Assembly (NCBI GenBank): GCA_019911965.1
Contig: JAIOJF010000038.1
Coordinates: forward strand, 124,001 to 188,000
DNA from: Paracoccaceae bacterium
Lineage (GTDB): Bacteria; Pseudomonadota; Alphaproteobacteria; Rhodobacterales; Rhodobacteraceae
Length of the DNA: 64,000 bases
Direction: 5' to 3'
The translations under genes and the position numbers were made by a program. Positions within the stretch are counted from its first letter, which is position 1; each line of letters opens with the position of its first letter. This document shows positions 17,128 to 25,408 of the stretch, piece by piece. The notes under the pieces were generated by a model. That model was not told the origin of the DNA. It saw only the letters and a program-made list of their open reading frames with translations, and did not search any database.

Positions 17128-19422
17128 ATGAACAAGGCGATTACCGACGGTGTGGACCTGATGCCTCCGGGGTTTGGCGAGGGTTTGAATGTCTGGTCGA
17201 ACCAGGACGGCACGCCGGGCTCCACCACCTATAACAGCGCAGGCAGCGCGGCCATCGTGCCCTCGGATTCCGATTTCGGCACCTGCCTGGAACTGCAGAA
17301 AACCGATGCGGTGCAAAAGCTGCGCTACACCGGCGAGACGCCTTTGCTGGCGGGATGTTACCTGAAGGTGACGGCGCGCCTGAAGGCGATGAGCGGCAAT
17401 CTGCCCTCGGTGCGCGTTGCGGGCTGGGCCGGGGCGGCTGGCGGGGCGCATGTGGCCGGGCTGGTCGAGACCGGGCCGGAAGTCGCGCTGACGACATATG
17501 GCGATATCGTCGAGGTGACGGCGATCATCGGTGCCGGCAATCGCGGCGGGGTCGATATGGTCTGGGGCGCGGCACCGGTCTACGGGCATTTCGGGCTGGA
17601 CCTGACCGGCGGCAATGGCGGCGTGGTGCGGATCGAGGATATCCGCATCGAAGACGCCACCAATGTCTTTCTGCGCAACATGATGGACTGGGTCGATGTG
17701 CGCGATTTCGGGGCCGTTGGCGACGGCATTACCGATGACCGCACAGCCTTCGAGGCGGCGGATGTGGCGGCGGCGGCCAGCGGGCGCAAGGTGCTGGTTT
17801 CCGAGGGCACCTATTTCATCGGCGACCATCTGACGATTGATGCGCGGGTGCGGTTCGAGGGCAAGGTGACGATGGCGGACGAAACCCGCCTGATCCTGAT
17901 GCAGAATTACGAGTTGACCAGCTATGTCGATGCCTTTGGCGACGAGGAGCTGGCGATGAAGAAGGCGTTGCAGGCGCTGTTCAACTTCACCGATCACGAA
18001 TCGCTGGATATGTGCGGGCGGCGCGTCAAGCTGAGCGCGCCGCTGGATGTCCATGCCGTGGTGGTGGACAAGGACAATTACGCCAACCGCCGGGTGATCC
18101 GAAACGGCCAGTTGGAATCCGATGGCGGGGCGGCCTGGGATACCGAGGTTGTGGTGGAGCAGGCGGCTTATAATCCGGCCTTTCCGACGCGTCTGTCGAA
18201 CGTGACCGGGCTGGTTGGGATTCCGGTTGGTTCGCTGGTGGAAGGCATCGGTGTCGGGCGCGAGATCTACGTGACCTCCAAGAACGTCGCCGCCGGTACG
18301 ATCGAGTTGAGCCTGCCGCTTTATGCCGCCCCGGCCTTGCAGAACTACACCTTCCGGCGGTTCAAGTACCTGCTGGATTTCAGCGGCTTCACCTTCCTGC
18401 AGCGCTTTGCCATCGACGATGTGGAATTCCTGTGCCAGGGCAATTGCAGCGGGCTGATGCTGCCGAGTGACGGGCTGACCTTCCAGGTGCGCGATTGCTA
18501 CATCACCGCGCCGAAGGATCGCGGCATCACCTCGGCCGGGCGGGGCTGTTCGGGGCTGGAACTGGACCGCAATCATTTCCTGTCGAACGAGCAGGCGATG
18601 GATGCCGGTGATCGCACCACGATTGCCTTCAACGTCAACGCCAATGACGCCAAGATCCGCGACAATCTGGGCGTCAGGTTCAAGCATTTCGGGGTGATGC
18701 ACGGGGCGGGGCATCTGATCCTGTCGAACCATTTCTATCAGGGCGACAATGCCCACAGCAATGATCGCACGGCGGGGCTGGTGCTGACGGCGTATAATTG
18801 CGGCTCGGTTCTGGCCAACAACTACGTCGACAATTGCTCGATCGACTGGACCAATGAACGTGACGAGACGCCGGACAACCTGACCGGTGCGACCTTTGGC
18901 GGGCTGACGGTGGAGGGCAATTTCTTCTTTGCCAACCATGCGCCAAACTGGTTTGCCTGGCTGCGGGTGAAGCCCTGCGGGGCCAATCACTACATCAACG
19001 GGCTGAACGTGTCGGGCAATATTTTCCGCCATTCCACCGGCACGGTGGCGCGCGTTGATGTGGCGGACGAATCCATTGCGCCGCTGAAGCGCGATTCGTT
19101 CCGTGACATCCTGTTTCAGGGCAACACCTTCTATGCGGTGGATCAGAAGACGATGAATCCGCTGGTGCATGAGATCGACCAGCCGGGCTTCGCGCAGGCC
19201 TGGTCGGCGGATGTCGGCGATGTTCTGCCCTTTGCCGGCAAGGCGCAGCGGGTGGTCTCGGTTGTGGCGCACAACCAGATCGACAATCCAGCCGGCACCA
19301 AGATCTTCGCGCTGCCCTATGCGGTAACGAAGCTGGGCACCAATGGCACCGAGATCAAGCTGCACTGGCCGGAGGCGGTCAGCGGCAAGGTCTATGCCAC
19401 GGTCCGCACCGATCTGTTCTGA
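17128..19422 (+). CDS. Right-handed beta-helix protein (pectate-lyase-3 / GH28-related)
   Basis: A 764-residue protein. Residues about 1-180 resemble a jelly-roll domain rich in Gly, Val and Thr. At residue 193 begins DFGAVGDGITDD, the hallmark at the start of Pectate_lyase_3 beta-helices, and the following part alternates short strands with Asn/Asp-rich turns, consistent with a beta-helix to about residue 700. No Sec signal peptide is visible at the N-terminus, which is odd for an enzyme acting on extracellular polysaccharide. Similar folds occur in phage tail-spike and fibre proteins, but no phage genes lie nearby. Substrate and role are not evident. Confidence 0.75.
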   Translation: MNKAITDGVDLMPPGFGEGLNVWSNQDGTPGSTTYNSAGSAAIVPSDSDFGTCLELQKTDAVQKLRYTGETPLLAGCYLKVTARLKAMSGNLPSVRVAGWAGAAGGAHVAGLVETGPEVALTTYGDIVEVTAIIGAGNRGGVDMVWGAAPVYGHFGLDLTGGNGGVVRIEDIRIEDATNVFLRNMMDWVDVRDFGAVGDGITDDRTAFEAADVAAAASGRKVLVSEGTYFIGDHLTIDARVRFEGKVTMADETRLILMQNYELTSYVDAFGDEELAMKKALQALFNFTDHESLDMCGRRVKLSAPLDVHAVVVDKDNYANRRVIRNGQLESDGGAAWDTEVVVEQAAYNPAFPTRLSNVTGLVGIPVGSLVEGIGVGREIYVTSKNVAAGTIELSLPLYAAPALQNYTFRRFKYLLDFSGFTFLQRFAIDDVEFLCQGNCSGLMLPSDGLTFQVRDCYITAPKDRGITSAGRGCSGLELDRNHFLSNEQAMDAGDRTTIAFNVNANDAKIRDNLGVRFKHFGVMHGAGHLILSNHFYQGDNAHSNDRTAGLVLTAYNCGSVLANNYVDNCSIDWTNERDETPDNLTGATFGGLTVEGNFFFANHAPNWFAWLRVKPCGANHYINGLNVSGNIFRHSTGTVARVDVADESIAPLKRDSFRDILFQGNTFYAVDQKTMNPLVHEIDQPGFAQAWSADVGDVLPFAGKAQRVVSVVAHNQIDNPAGTKIFALPYAVTKLGTNGTEIKLHWPEAVSGKVYATVRTDLF

Positions 19423-19446
19423 TCGCGGTACAGGCGGGTCTTCAGG

Positions 19447-19477
19447 GGGCGGCATCCGGGAACGGGTGCCGCCCTTC
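19447..19477 (+). terminator. Strong hairpin after the beta-helix gene, probable terminator
   Basis: GGGCGGCA at 19447-19454 pairs perfectly with TGCCGCCC at 19467-19474, and the stem continues inward through a T-G wobble and CCG/CGG to a GGAA loop. Only TTC follows, so termination may be weak or assisted. It sits 25 bp after the stop at 19422. Confidence 0.6.
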
Positions 19478-19522
19478 TACTTGCAGGCGCACGGGCAGAG
19501 TGAAAACAGCGCAGCGTCCATT

Positions 19523-19538
19523 CGCCGGTTGACCGGCG
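19523..19538. promoter_or_regulatory. Perfect 16-bp palindrome upstream of the stress-protein gene
   Basis: CGCCGGT at 19523-19529 and ACCGGCG at 19532-19538 form a perfect palindrome around TG, 86 bp before the UspA start. The two-base centre is too tight for an RNA hairpin, so a dimeric repressor or activator site is more likely. The binding protein is unknown, and chance occurrence in GC-rich DNA cannot be excluded. Confidence 0.3.
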
Positions 19539-19624
19539 GGCGTCTGCGCGGTTCACTGGCGGCAACGGCGGGTCGAACAATCGAGGGGGCCTTGCCTGCC
19601 GTCCACCGGCACCCCGAAGGAGCA

Positions 19625-20032
19625 ATGGACATGTACAAGAACATTCTGGTTCCGATTGCGCTGGACCATGACAATGCCAGCACCAATTCGCTGGAGGTCG
19701 CGCATCGCCTGCTGGCCAAGGGCGGGTCGATCACGCTGCTGCATGTGGTTGAAAACATTCCTGCCTATGTCGCGCAATATCTGCCTGAAGGTCAGATGAA
19801 GAAGAATCGCCAAATTGCAACGGATGCCTTGAGCGCGATTGCAGGCAAGGATGAAAAGGCGGTGATCGTGTCGGGCCATGCCGGCACGACGATCACGGAA
19901 TATGCCGAGAAAAACGGTGCCGATCTGATCGTGATCGCCTCGCACCGGCCCGGTTTGCAGGATTATTTCCTGGGCTCGACCGCGGCGCGGGTTGTGCGCC
20001 ACGCGCCCTGCGCGGTGCATGTGCTGCGCTGA
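19625..20032 (+). CDS. Universal stress protein (UspA family)
   Basis: A 135-residue single-domain Usp. It starts YKNILVPIALD, has the ITLLHVVE strand, ADLIVIASHRPG and ends with the ATP-binding type pattern G-S-T-A-A-R-V-V-R-H-A-P-C-A-V-H-V. This corresponds to the family's G-x2-G-x9-G(S/T) nucleotide loop, with SHRPGLQDYFLGST. The ATG at 19625 follows AAGGAGC; the second ATG at 19631 is possible. It is convergent with the ferredoxin oxidoreductase operon (six bases apart). Usp genes are often induced by oxygen limitation, which fits the FNR-type box at the head of that operon, but no such box precedes this gene. Confidence 0.92.
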   Translation: MDMYKNILVPIALDHDNASTNSLEVAHRLLAKGGSITLLHVVENIPAYVAQYLPEGQMKKNRQIATDALSAIAGKDEKAVIVSGHAGTTITEYAEKNGADLIVIASHRPGLQDYFLGSTAARVVRHAPCAVHVLR

Positions 20033-20038
20033 TACGCC

Positions 20039-20566
20039 CTAGCCGATCATCTGCTGACCGGCTTCCAGCGCCTCAAGGTTCAGGCGCTGGAACCGCTTGG
20101 GGCTGGCGGCTTCGACGGCGCGGCGGATCACGTCGGGGGCAATCAGCCCGCTTTGCGCCGCCAGCGCCCCCAGCGCCACGATATTGGCCACCCGCTTGTT
20201 ACCCAGCCGCCGGGCGGTGTCGGTGAAGGGCAGGCTGTACACCCGGAAATCTCCTGTCGGAGGATTCGGCACCAGTTCGGCATCGACCAGCACTTCGCTG
20301 TCGCCATCCAGCAAGCCATCCGAAGCGTTGGCGGCGGCGGCATCGAGGATCAGCAGGTATTTCAGCCGGGTCGACAGGGGAAAATCCGCGCCATCGTCGC
20401 TGACCACCAGGTCCGAGCGCGACAGACCTCCGCGCGAGACCGGCTCGTAACTCTGTGATCGCGCGACATGGCGGCCTTCGCCGGTCAGCGCCCCGGCCAG
20501 AATGCGGGCGGCGGTGATCAGTCCCTGACCGCCCGACCCGGAAAAGCGGATTTCGATGCTGGACAT
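20039..20566 (-). CDS. 2-oxoacid:acceptor oxidoreductase gamma subunit (KorC/VorC type)
   Basis: A 175-residue gamma subunit of a 2-oxoacid:ferredoxin oxidoreductase. It starts IEIRFSGSGGQGLITAARIL, the family's GxGGQG loop, and contains SYEPVSRGGLSRSDLVVS, which helps bind coenzyme A. The ATG at 20566 begins right at the first conserved strand; an open frame further upstream is the shadow of the beta-subunit gene. It is the last gene of the five-gene operon, five bases after the beta subunit. Together with KorA and KorB it should decarboxylate 2-oxoglutarate or a branched 2-oxoacid to the acyl-CoA. Confidence 0.88.
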   Translation of the reverse strand: MSSIEIRFSGSGGQGLITAARILAGALTGEGRHVARSQSYEPVSRGGLSRSDLVVSDDGADFPLSTRLKYLLILDAAAANASDGLLDGDSEVLVDAELVPNPPTGDFRVYSLPFTDTARRLGNKRVANIVALGALAAQSGLIAPDVIRRAVEAASPKRFQRLNLEALEAGQQMIG

Positions 20567-20570
20567 GGGC

Positions 20571-21416
20571 TTATCCTTTTCCCGCCGGTTGCTGGCGGGC
20601 ATTCGCGGCACGCAGGGCTTGCCCGTATTCCGGGCGGTCAACCTTAGCCAGAATGCCGGTGGCCAGCGCGTTCGGGCGGAACGGCACATCGACGGTGTTG
20701 CGATAGGCATCCGGGCGCATCGAGGCTTTCTGGCTCATCATCATTTCCGGCGAGGCACCAAGATCGTTCTTGCGGCCGTAAATCTCGGTGCAGTCCGAGA
20801 TCACCTCGACAAAGGAAAACCCGTCATGTTCCAGCGCCCTTTGCAACAGGTCCTTCAGCGCCAGCACCTGCAACGTGACCTCGCGGCCAACAAACGAGGC
20901 CCCGGCGGCCTCGGCCAGGCGGCAGGCATCAAAGCCCGGTTCGGTATTGCCTGCGGGTGTGGTGGTGGTGAATCGATCCGCGCTGGTGGTGGGCGAGACC
21001 TGACCGCCGGTCATGCCGTAAATCTCGTTGTTCAGCATCATGCAGGTCAGGTTCAGGTTGCGTCGGCAGGCATGGATCAGGTGGTTGCCGCCGATCGCCA
21101 GGCTGTCGCCATCGCCGGTGATGACCACGACATGCAGATCGGGCCGCGCCAGTGCCAGACCGGTGGCAAAGGCCAGCGGGCGGCCATGCGTGGTGTGGAA
21201 GGTATTGGCGTCGATATAGGCCGACAGGCGGCCCGAACAGCCGATGCCCGACACCACCGCCAGCTTGTCCTTTTCGATGCCGAGATCGTGGATCGCCCAT
21301 AACAGTGCGCGCAGGGCGATGCCGTGGCCGCAGCCGGGGCACAGGAAATGCGGCATCTGGTCCAGCCGGATATAGCCGTTGATGTCGAAATCGGGGGTTT
21401 GCGTGACGTCCTTCAT
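20571..21416 (-). CDS. korB: 2-oxoacid:ferredoxin oxidoreductase beta subunit (TPP-binding)
   Basis: A 281-residue TPP-binding subunit. It shows HFLCPGCGHGI near the N-terminus, SGIGCSGR, ATGLALARPDLHVVVITGDGDSLAIGGNHLIHACRR (read in parts: GDGDS is the metal-diphosphate motif) and LNNEIYGMTGGQ. The CxxC near the start and further cysteines could bind a 4Fe-4S cluster as in related enzymes. It overlaps the alpha subunit gene by ATGA. KorB-type assignment rests on the size and lack of fusion to alpha; VorB-like specificity cannot be excluded. Confidence 0.9.
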   Translation of the reverse strand: MKDVTQTPDFDINGYIRLDQMPHFLCPGCGHGIALRALLWAIHDLGIEKDKLAVVSGIGCSGRLSAYIDANTFHTTHGRPLAFATGLALARPDLHVVVITGDGDSLAIGGNHLIHACRRNLNLTCMMLNNEIYGMTGGQVSPTTSADRFTTTTPAGNTEPGFDACRLAEAAGASFVGREVTLQVLALKDLLQRALEHDGFSFVEVISDCTEIYGRKNDLGASPEMMMSQKASMRPDAYRNTVDVPFRPNALATGILAKVDRPEYGQALRAANARQQPAGKG

Positions 21417-22549
21417 GGCGCGATCTCCCGGACGCGGGCAATGATGTCGGCAGGCGTGATCGCCTCGCCGTCGATGCGGTTCAGGCCGTGCACCGGCAGG
21501 CGCCCGGCGACAAGGCGTTCGACCTCGCGGATCATCTGGCCCTGGTTCATTTCCGGCACCAGCAGCGCCTTGGCCCCGGCCTTGTCGATCACGCCCAACA
21601 GGGCGCCTTCGGGAAACGGCCAGAGGGTGACGGGGCGGAACAGCCCGGCCATGATGCCCTCGGCGCGCAGTTTCGTGACGGCGGCTTCGGCGGCACGCGC
21701 GGAAATGCCGATGGCGGCGATCAGGATGTCGGCATCATCGGCCTCGCGCACCCGCCAGCGTTCGATCAGGTCGTTATGCAGCACCAGCTTGTCGGTGATG
21801 CGGTTCAACGCCGCCGCCGCAAGGGCAGGGTTCTGGGTGGGAAAGCCGGTTTCGGAATGCGTGAGCCCGGTGGTGTGGCTGCGATAGCCATCGCCGGGGC
21901 GCGGGAAGGGCGGCACCAGATCGTCGGTGATCGCGTAGGGCTTGAAGCCCTCGGCCGGGCCGCTGGCGAAAGTGCGGGCGACATGCTCCTGGCCTGCCTC
22001 GCCGGGATCGACGGTTTCCACCAGATGGCCGATCACCTCGTCGATCAGCACGATCACTGGCACCCGCAGGCGTTCGGACAGATCGAAGGCGCGGATGGTC
22101 TCGTGATAGGCTTCGGCCACCGAGGCCGGGGCCAGCACGATGATCGGATGATCGCCGTGGGTGCCCCAGCGGGATTGCATGATATCGCCCTGCGATGGTC
22201 GTGTCGGCATGCCGGTGGATGGCCCGCCGCGCATCACGTTGACGATCACGCACGGGATTTCCGCGCCCGATGCGTAGCCGATATTCTCCTGCTTCAGCGA
22301 GAAGCCGGGGCCGGATGTGGCCGTCATCGCCTTCAGCCCGCCCATTGATGCGCCGATCACCGCCCCCATCGAGGCGATCTCGTCTTCCATCTGGATGAAG
22401 GTGCCGCCGACCTTGGGCAATTGCGCCGCCATCTGTTCGGCAACTTCGGATGACGGCGTGATCGGGTAGCCCGCGAAGAACCGGCAACCGGCCTCGATCG
22501 CGCCAAGCGCACAGGCCTGATTACCTTGCATGTTCATGGTTCTGGTCAT
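21413..22549 (-). CDS. korA: 2-oxoacid:ferredoxin oxidoreductase alpha subunit
   Basis: A 378-residue alpha subunit with the pyrimidine-binding domain of a thiamine enzyme: GNQACALGAIEAGCRFFAGYPITPSSE (YPITP is the hallmark), MEDEIASMGAVIGAS with the catalytic glutamate, TSGPGFSL and RGGPSTGMPTRPSQGD. The C-terminal half is the transketolase C-like domain. The ATG at 22549 shares its A with the TAA stop of the upstream gene; the longer open frame to 23500 is only a shadow of that gene. Downstream it overlaps korB. Specificity for 2-oxoglutarate is the most common in this architecture but is inferred. Confidence 0.9.
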   Translation of the reverse strand: MTRTMNMQGNQACALGAIEAGCRFFAGYPITPSSEVAEQMAAQLPKVGGTFIQMEDEIASMGAVIGASMGGLKAMTATSGPGFSLKQENIGYASGAEIPCVIVNVMRGGPSTGMPTRPSQGDIMQSRWGTHGDHPIIVLAPASVAEAYHETIRAFDLSERLRVPVIVLIDEVIGHLVETVDPGEAGQEHVARTFASGPAEGFKPYAITDDLVPPFPRPGDGYRSHTTGLTHSETGFPTQNPALAAAALNRITDKLVLHNDLIERWRVREADDADILIAAIGISARAAEAAVTKLRAEGIMAGLFRPVTLWPFPEGALLGVIDKAGAKALLVPEMNQGQMIREVERLVAGRLPVHGLNRIDGEAITPADIIARVREIAP

Positions 22550-23442
22550 TATTCGGCGGCCTCGCGGACGGGGGTGTTGGTGATGGCGATGGCGAAATCC
22601 GGGCAGAGCCATTCGCACATCCGGCAACCGGTGCAGAGGTCCGGCAGGGCCAGTTCCGCGACCAGCCTGTCGTTCAGCCGGAGGCAGCGTTCCGGGCACA
22701 GCTTGACGCAGATATCGCAGCCCTTGCACCATTCCTCGGTGATCTCGACCGTGGTTGTCACGCGGTCCTGATGGATCACGACATGGCTTTGGTGCAGGCC
22801 GGCGGCGTTCTCGGCCACCCGCTTGTTGCCCGCCAGCGCCCATTCGCGGCCCTCGCGGAACCCGGCGATGTTGATGTCGATGGTGTTGGGCGGCACGAAA
22901 TGGCCGATCACCTCCAGCCAGTCGTCCTCGGGGAAGTCCAGCGCGGTGGACAAGGCCCCCAGCAACACCGTGTTGGCGGCGCGCAGATTGCCCAGCCGTT
23001 CGGCCATGCCGGTGGCGTCCAGCACGTAACCGGCATGCACCTGTTCCATGATCTCCTCGGGCGTTTCCGGGGCATAGGCGGCCTCGCCGCCGCGAAAGCG
23101 GTTGCGGCAGGCAAAGGGTGGCACGATACGCTGGCAATCGGCGATGAAGGTGCCGGTTTCGGGGTTCAGATAGTTGATCCAGCGAAGGCCCTCGGCCCAT
23201 TCCAGCGCGACCACCACATCGGCCTCGCCCTCGGCGATGGTCGGCGACCAGACTTCCGGGCCGAACCGCACATGGCTGAACACGCCACCGCCGCGCTTGG
23301 CCATGCCGTGAACCTCGGATTGCTTGACGTCGTGGCCGTGGTTCAGGCTGAGCTGTGCCAGCACCTTGGACACCATGATCACGCCCTGCCCGCCGACACC
23401 GACGATCAGCACGTTTTTGGGACGTTCCATCGCTTCGCTCAT
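22549..23442 (-). CDS. IorB-like gamma subunit fused to a 2x[4Fe-4S] ferredoxin domain
   Basis: A 297-residue protein. Residues about 7-190 match the catalytic gamma domain of indolepyruvate oxidoreductase (VLIVGVGGQGVIMVSKVLA, SEVHGMAKRGGGVFSHVR). Residues about 230-290 form a bacterial ferredoxin domain with CKGCDICVKLCP and CTGCRMCEWLCP, two 4Fe-4S clusters. IorB of archaea lacks that extra domain, so this fused form may serve as the electron exit for both oxidoreductases of the operon. The ATG at 23442 is 11 bases downstream of iorA; the longer frame upstream is iorA's shadow. Confidence 0.85.
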   Translation of the reverse strand: MSEAMERPKNVLIVGVGGQGVIMVSKVLAQLSLNHGHDVKQSEVHGMAKRGGGVFSHVRFGPEVWSPTIAEGEADVVVALEWAEGLRWINYLNPETGTFIADCQRIVPPFACRNRFRGGEAAYAPETPEEIMEQVHAGYVLDATGMAERLGNLRAANTVLLGALSTALDFPEDDWLEVIGHFVPPNTIDINIAGFREGREWALAGNKRVAENAAGLHQSHVVIHQDRVTTTVEITEEWCKGCDICVKLCPERCLRLNDRLVAELALPDLCTGCRMCEWLCPDFAIAITNTPVREAAE

Positions 23443-23453
23443 CCGTGCCGCCC

Positions 23454-25268
23454 CTATGCCTTGGCCGGCACGATACTGTCGGACGAACAGACCTGCGCAC
23501 AGAGCGTGCAGCCGATGCAGGCCTGCGGGTCGATGGCGACCTTGTGGCGGCCCTCGAAATATTCGCTGCTCCAGGTCAGGGCCGGGCAACCGAGATTCAT
23601 GCAGGACTGGCAGGCGACGCATTTGCTTTGGTCCACCACCATCGGCGGGCCCTTGATCTTGACCGGGTCCAGCACGCAGGGCCGGTTGGAAATCACTACC
23701 GAGACGCCCTTGTGATCCACCGCCTCGCGGAGCGTGCGGTACATCGACGCCATGTCGTAGCTGTCGGTGACCTCGACGAACTCGACGCCTAGGGCGCGGA
23801 TCAGCTTTTCAAAATCGACCCGCGCGGTGTCCTCGCCGCGCAGGGTCTTGCCGGTGGCGGGGTGGTCCTGGCCACCGGTCATGGCGGTGATGTGGTTGTC
23901 CAAGAGGAACACCGTAATATCGGCGTTGTTGTAGACCGCGTCGATCAGCGGCGGGATGCCGGAATGCAGGAAGGTCGAATCGCCGATGGTGGCGATGATC
24001 GGTTTGGTATGGGTGCCGGCCTTGGCCATGCCCACGGCATTGGCGATGGACGAGCCCATCGACACGCAGGTATCCATGGATTTCAGCGGTTCGACCACAG
24101 ACAGGGTGTAGCACCCGATATCCCCCGCCACCCGCGCATCCAGCGCACGCAGCGCCATGAAGCACGAGGTATGCGGACAGCCCGCACACAGGACCGGCGG
24201 GCGCGGCATCGGCGCGACGTTATAGGGCCTGTCGCCGGAGCGGGCCTCGATCAGCCCGGCGCGGGCGAAACCGTCGCGGATGACCTCGGGGGAAAACTCG
24301 CCCATGCGGGGAAAGAACGCCTTGCCCTCGGCGGGCAGGCCCATCACCAGCAGCGCGTTCTCGATCACCGGTTCCAGTTCCTCGACCACGATGATGCGGT
24401 CCAGCCCTTCGGCGAAATCGCGCACCAGGTCTTCGGCCAGCGGATAGCTGGCCGCGAGTTTCAGCACCGGCACGTTGCGCAGGGTTTCGCGCACGTAACC
24501 GTAAGCCATGCCGGCGGTGATCACGCCGACGCGCCCCTCGCCGGGATCAATCCGGTTCAGCGGGCTTTTCGACAGCGCCTCCTTCAGCATGTCCTCGCGT
24601 TTCAGCACTTCGGGGTGGCGCAGCCTTGCATGGGCCGGGATCATCACGTTCTTGGCCGGAGATTCGGTGAAGGGGCGGGGGGCGACCTCGATCCGTTCGC
24701 CGGGTGTGACGGTCGATCTGGTATGCGACAGGCGGGTGGTGGCACGCACCATCACCGGCGTGTCGAATTCTTCCGACATATCGAAGGCGATGCGGGTATA
24801 TTCCAGCGCCTCCTGCCCGTCGGCGGGTTCCAGCACCGGTACGCGGGCGAAGCCGGCGAAGATGCGGCTGTCCTGTTCGTTCTGCGAGGAATGGATGCCG
24901 GGATCGTCACAGACCGCGATCACCAGCCCGCCATTGACGCCGATATAGCTGAACGACATCAGCGCGTCGGCGGCGACATTCAGGCCGACATGCTTCATCG
25001 AGGCCAGTGCCCGCACCCCGGAAAAGCTGGCGCCGATGGCGACATCCAGCGCGGTTTTCTCGTTGGTGGACCATTGCGCGTGCAAATCTGCTGCCGGATA
25101 GCGCCCGAGGGTTTCCATGATCTCGGTCGATGGCGTGCCGGGATAGGCGGCGGCGACTTTCACACCGGCCTCCCATGCGCCGCGGGCGATTGCCTCGTTT
25201 CCGGTCAGGGGGCGGGATTTCGGGCGTGCTTCGCCCTTTTCCACCGCGACAGTGGCCTGTTGGTTCAT
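23454..25268 (-). CDS. iorA: Indolepyruvate:ferredoxin oxidoreductase alpha subunit
   Basis: A 604-residue IorA-type subunit that decarboxylates aryl-pyruvates to aryl-acetyl-CoA and reduces ferredoxin. The N-terminal domain has GNEAIARGAWEAGV, YPGTPSTEI and the SMKHVGLNVAAD loop. The TPP domain shows CAGCPHTSCF, GDIGCYTL, IGDSTFLHSG and DNHITAMTGGQ. The C-terminus carries two cluster motifs, CVACQSCMNLGC and CIGCTLCAQVC. The ATG at 25268 follows a GGA-rich site; a GTG at 25286 is possible. It heads the operon and has an FNR-type box 86-99 bases upstream. Confidence 0.93.
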   Translation of the reverse strand: MNQQATVAVEKGEARPKSRPLTGNEAIARGAWEAGVKVAAAYPGTPSTEIMETLGRYPAADLHAQWSTNEKTALDVAIGASFSGVRALASMKHVGLNVAADALMSFSYIGVNGGLVIAVCDDPGIHSSQNEQDSRIFAGFARVPVLEPADGQEALEYTRIAFDMSEEFDTPVMVRATTRLSHTRSTVTPGERIEVAPRPFTESPAKNVMIPAHARLRHPEVLKREDMLKEALSKSPLNRIDPGEGRVGVITAGMAYGYVRETLRNVPVLKLAASYPLAEDLVRDFAEGLDRIIVVEELEPVIENALLVMGLPAEGKAFFPRMGEFSPEVIRDGFARAGLIEARSGDRPYNVAPMPRPPVLCAGCPHTSCFMALRALDARVAGDIGCYTLSVVEPLKSMDTCVSMGSSIANAVGMAKAGTHTKPIIATIGDSTFLHSGIPPLIDAVYNNADITVFLLDNHITAMTGGQDHPATGKTLRGEDTARVDFEKLIRALGVEFVEVTDSYDMASMYRTLREAVDHKGVSVVISNRPCVLDPVKIKGPPMVVDQSKCVACQSCMNLGCPALTWSSEYFEGRHKVAIDPQACIGCTLCAQVCSSDSIVPAKA

Positions 25269-25353
25269 GCAATCGTTCCGTTTCACATCTGCGGCAAGGT
25301 ACCGAATCCGGTAATGTTCCGAGCCAAGAAGGTGGAAGCGAACCGCCCGGGCC

Positions 25354-25367
25354 TTGATTTATGTCAA
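25354..25367 (-). promoter_or_regulatory. FNR/FnrL-type binding box upstream of iorA
   Basis: On the minus strand the sequence reads TTGACATAAATCAA, nine of ten matches to the FNR consensus TTGAT-N4-ATCAA and of the form usual for FnrL sites in Rhodobacteraceae. It lies 86-99 bases before the iorA ATG, in the only gap large enough to hold the operon's promoter. This implies activation under low oxygen, suitable for oxygen-sensitive ferredoxin-dependent enzymes. The exact -10 was not recognisable, so activation rather than repression is inference. Confidence 0.72.
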
Positions 25368-25408
25368 ATGGGGGCAGGTTAACCGCAGCGCGTTTCCCGA
25401 TTGCACGG

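Noticed and set aside
17032-19455. Long antisense frame of 807 codons
   Set aside because: It is opposite the beta-helix gene, which has clear motifs; the antisense product has none.
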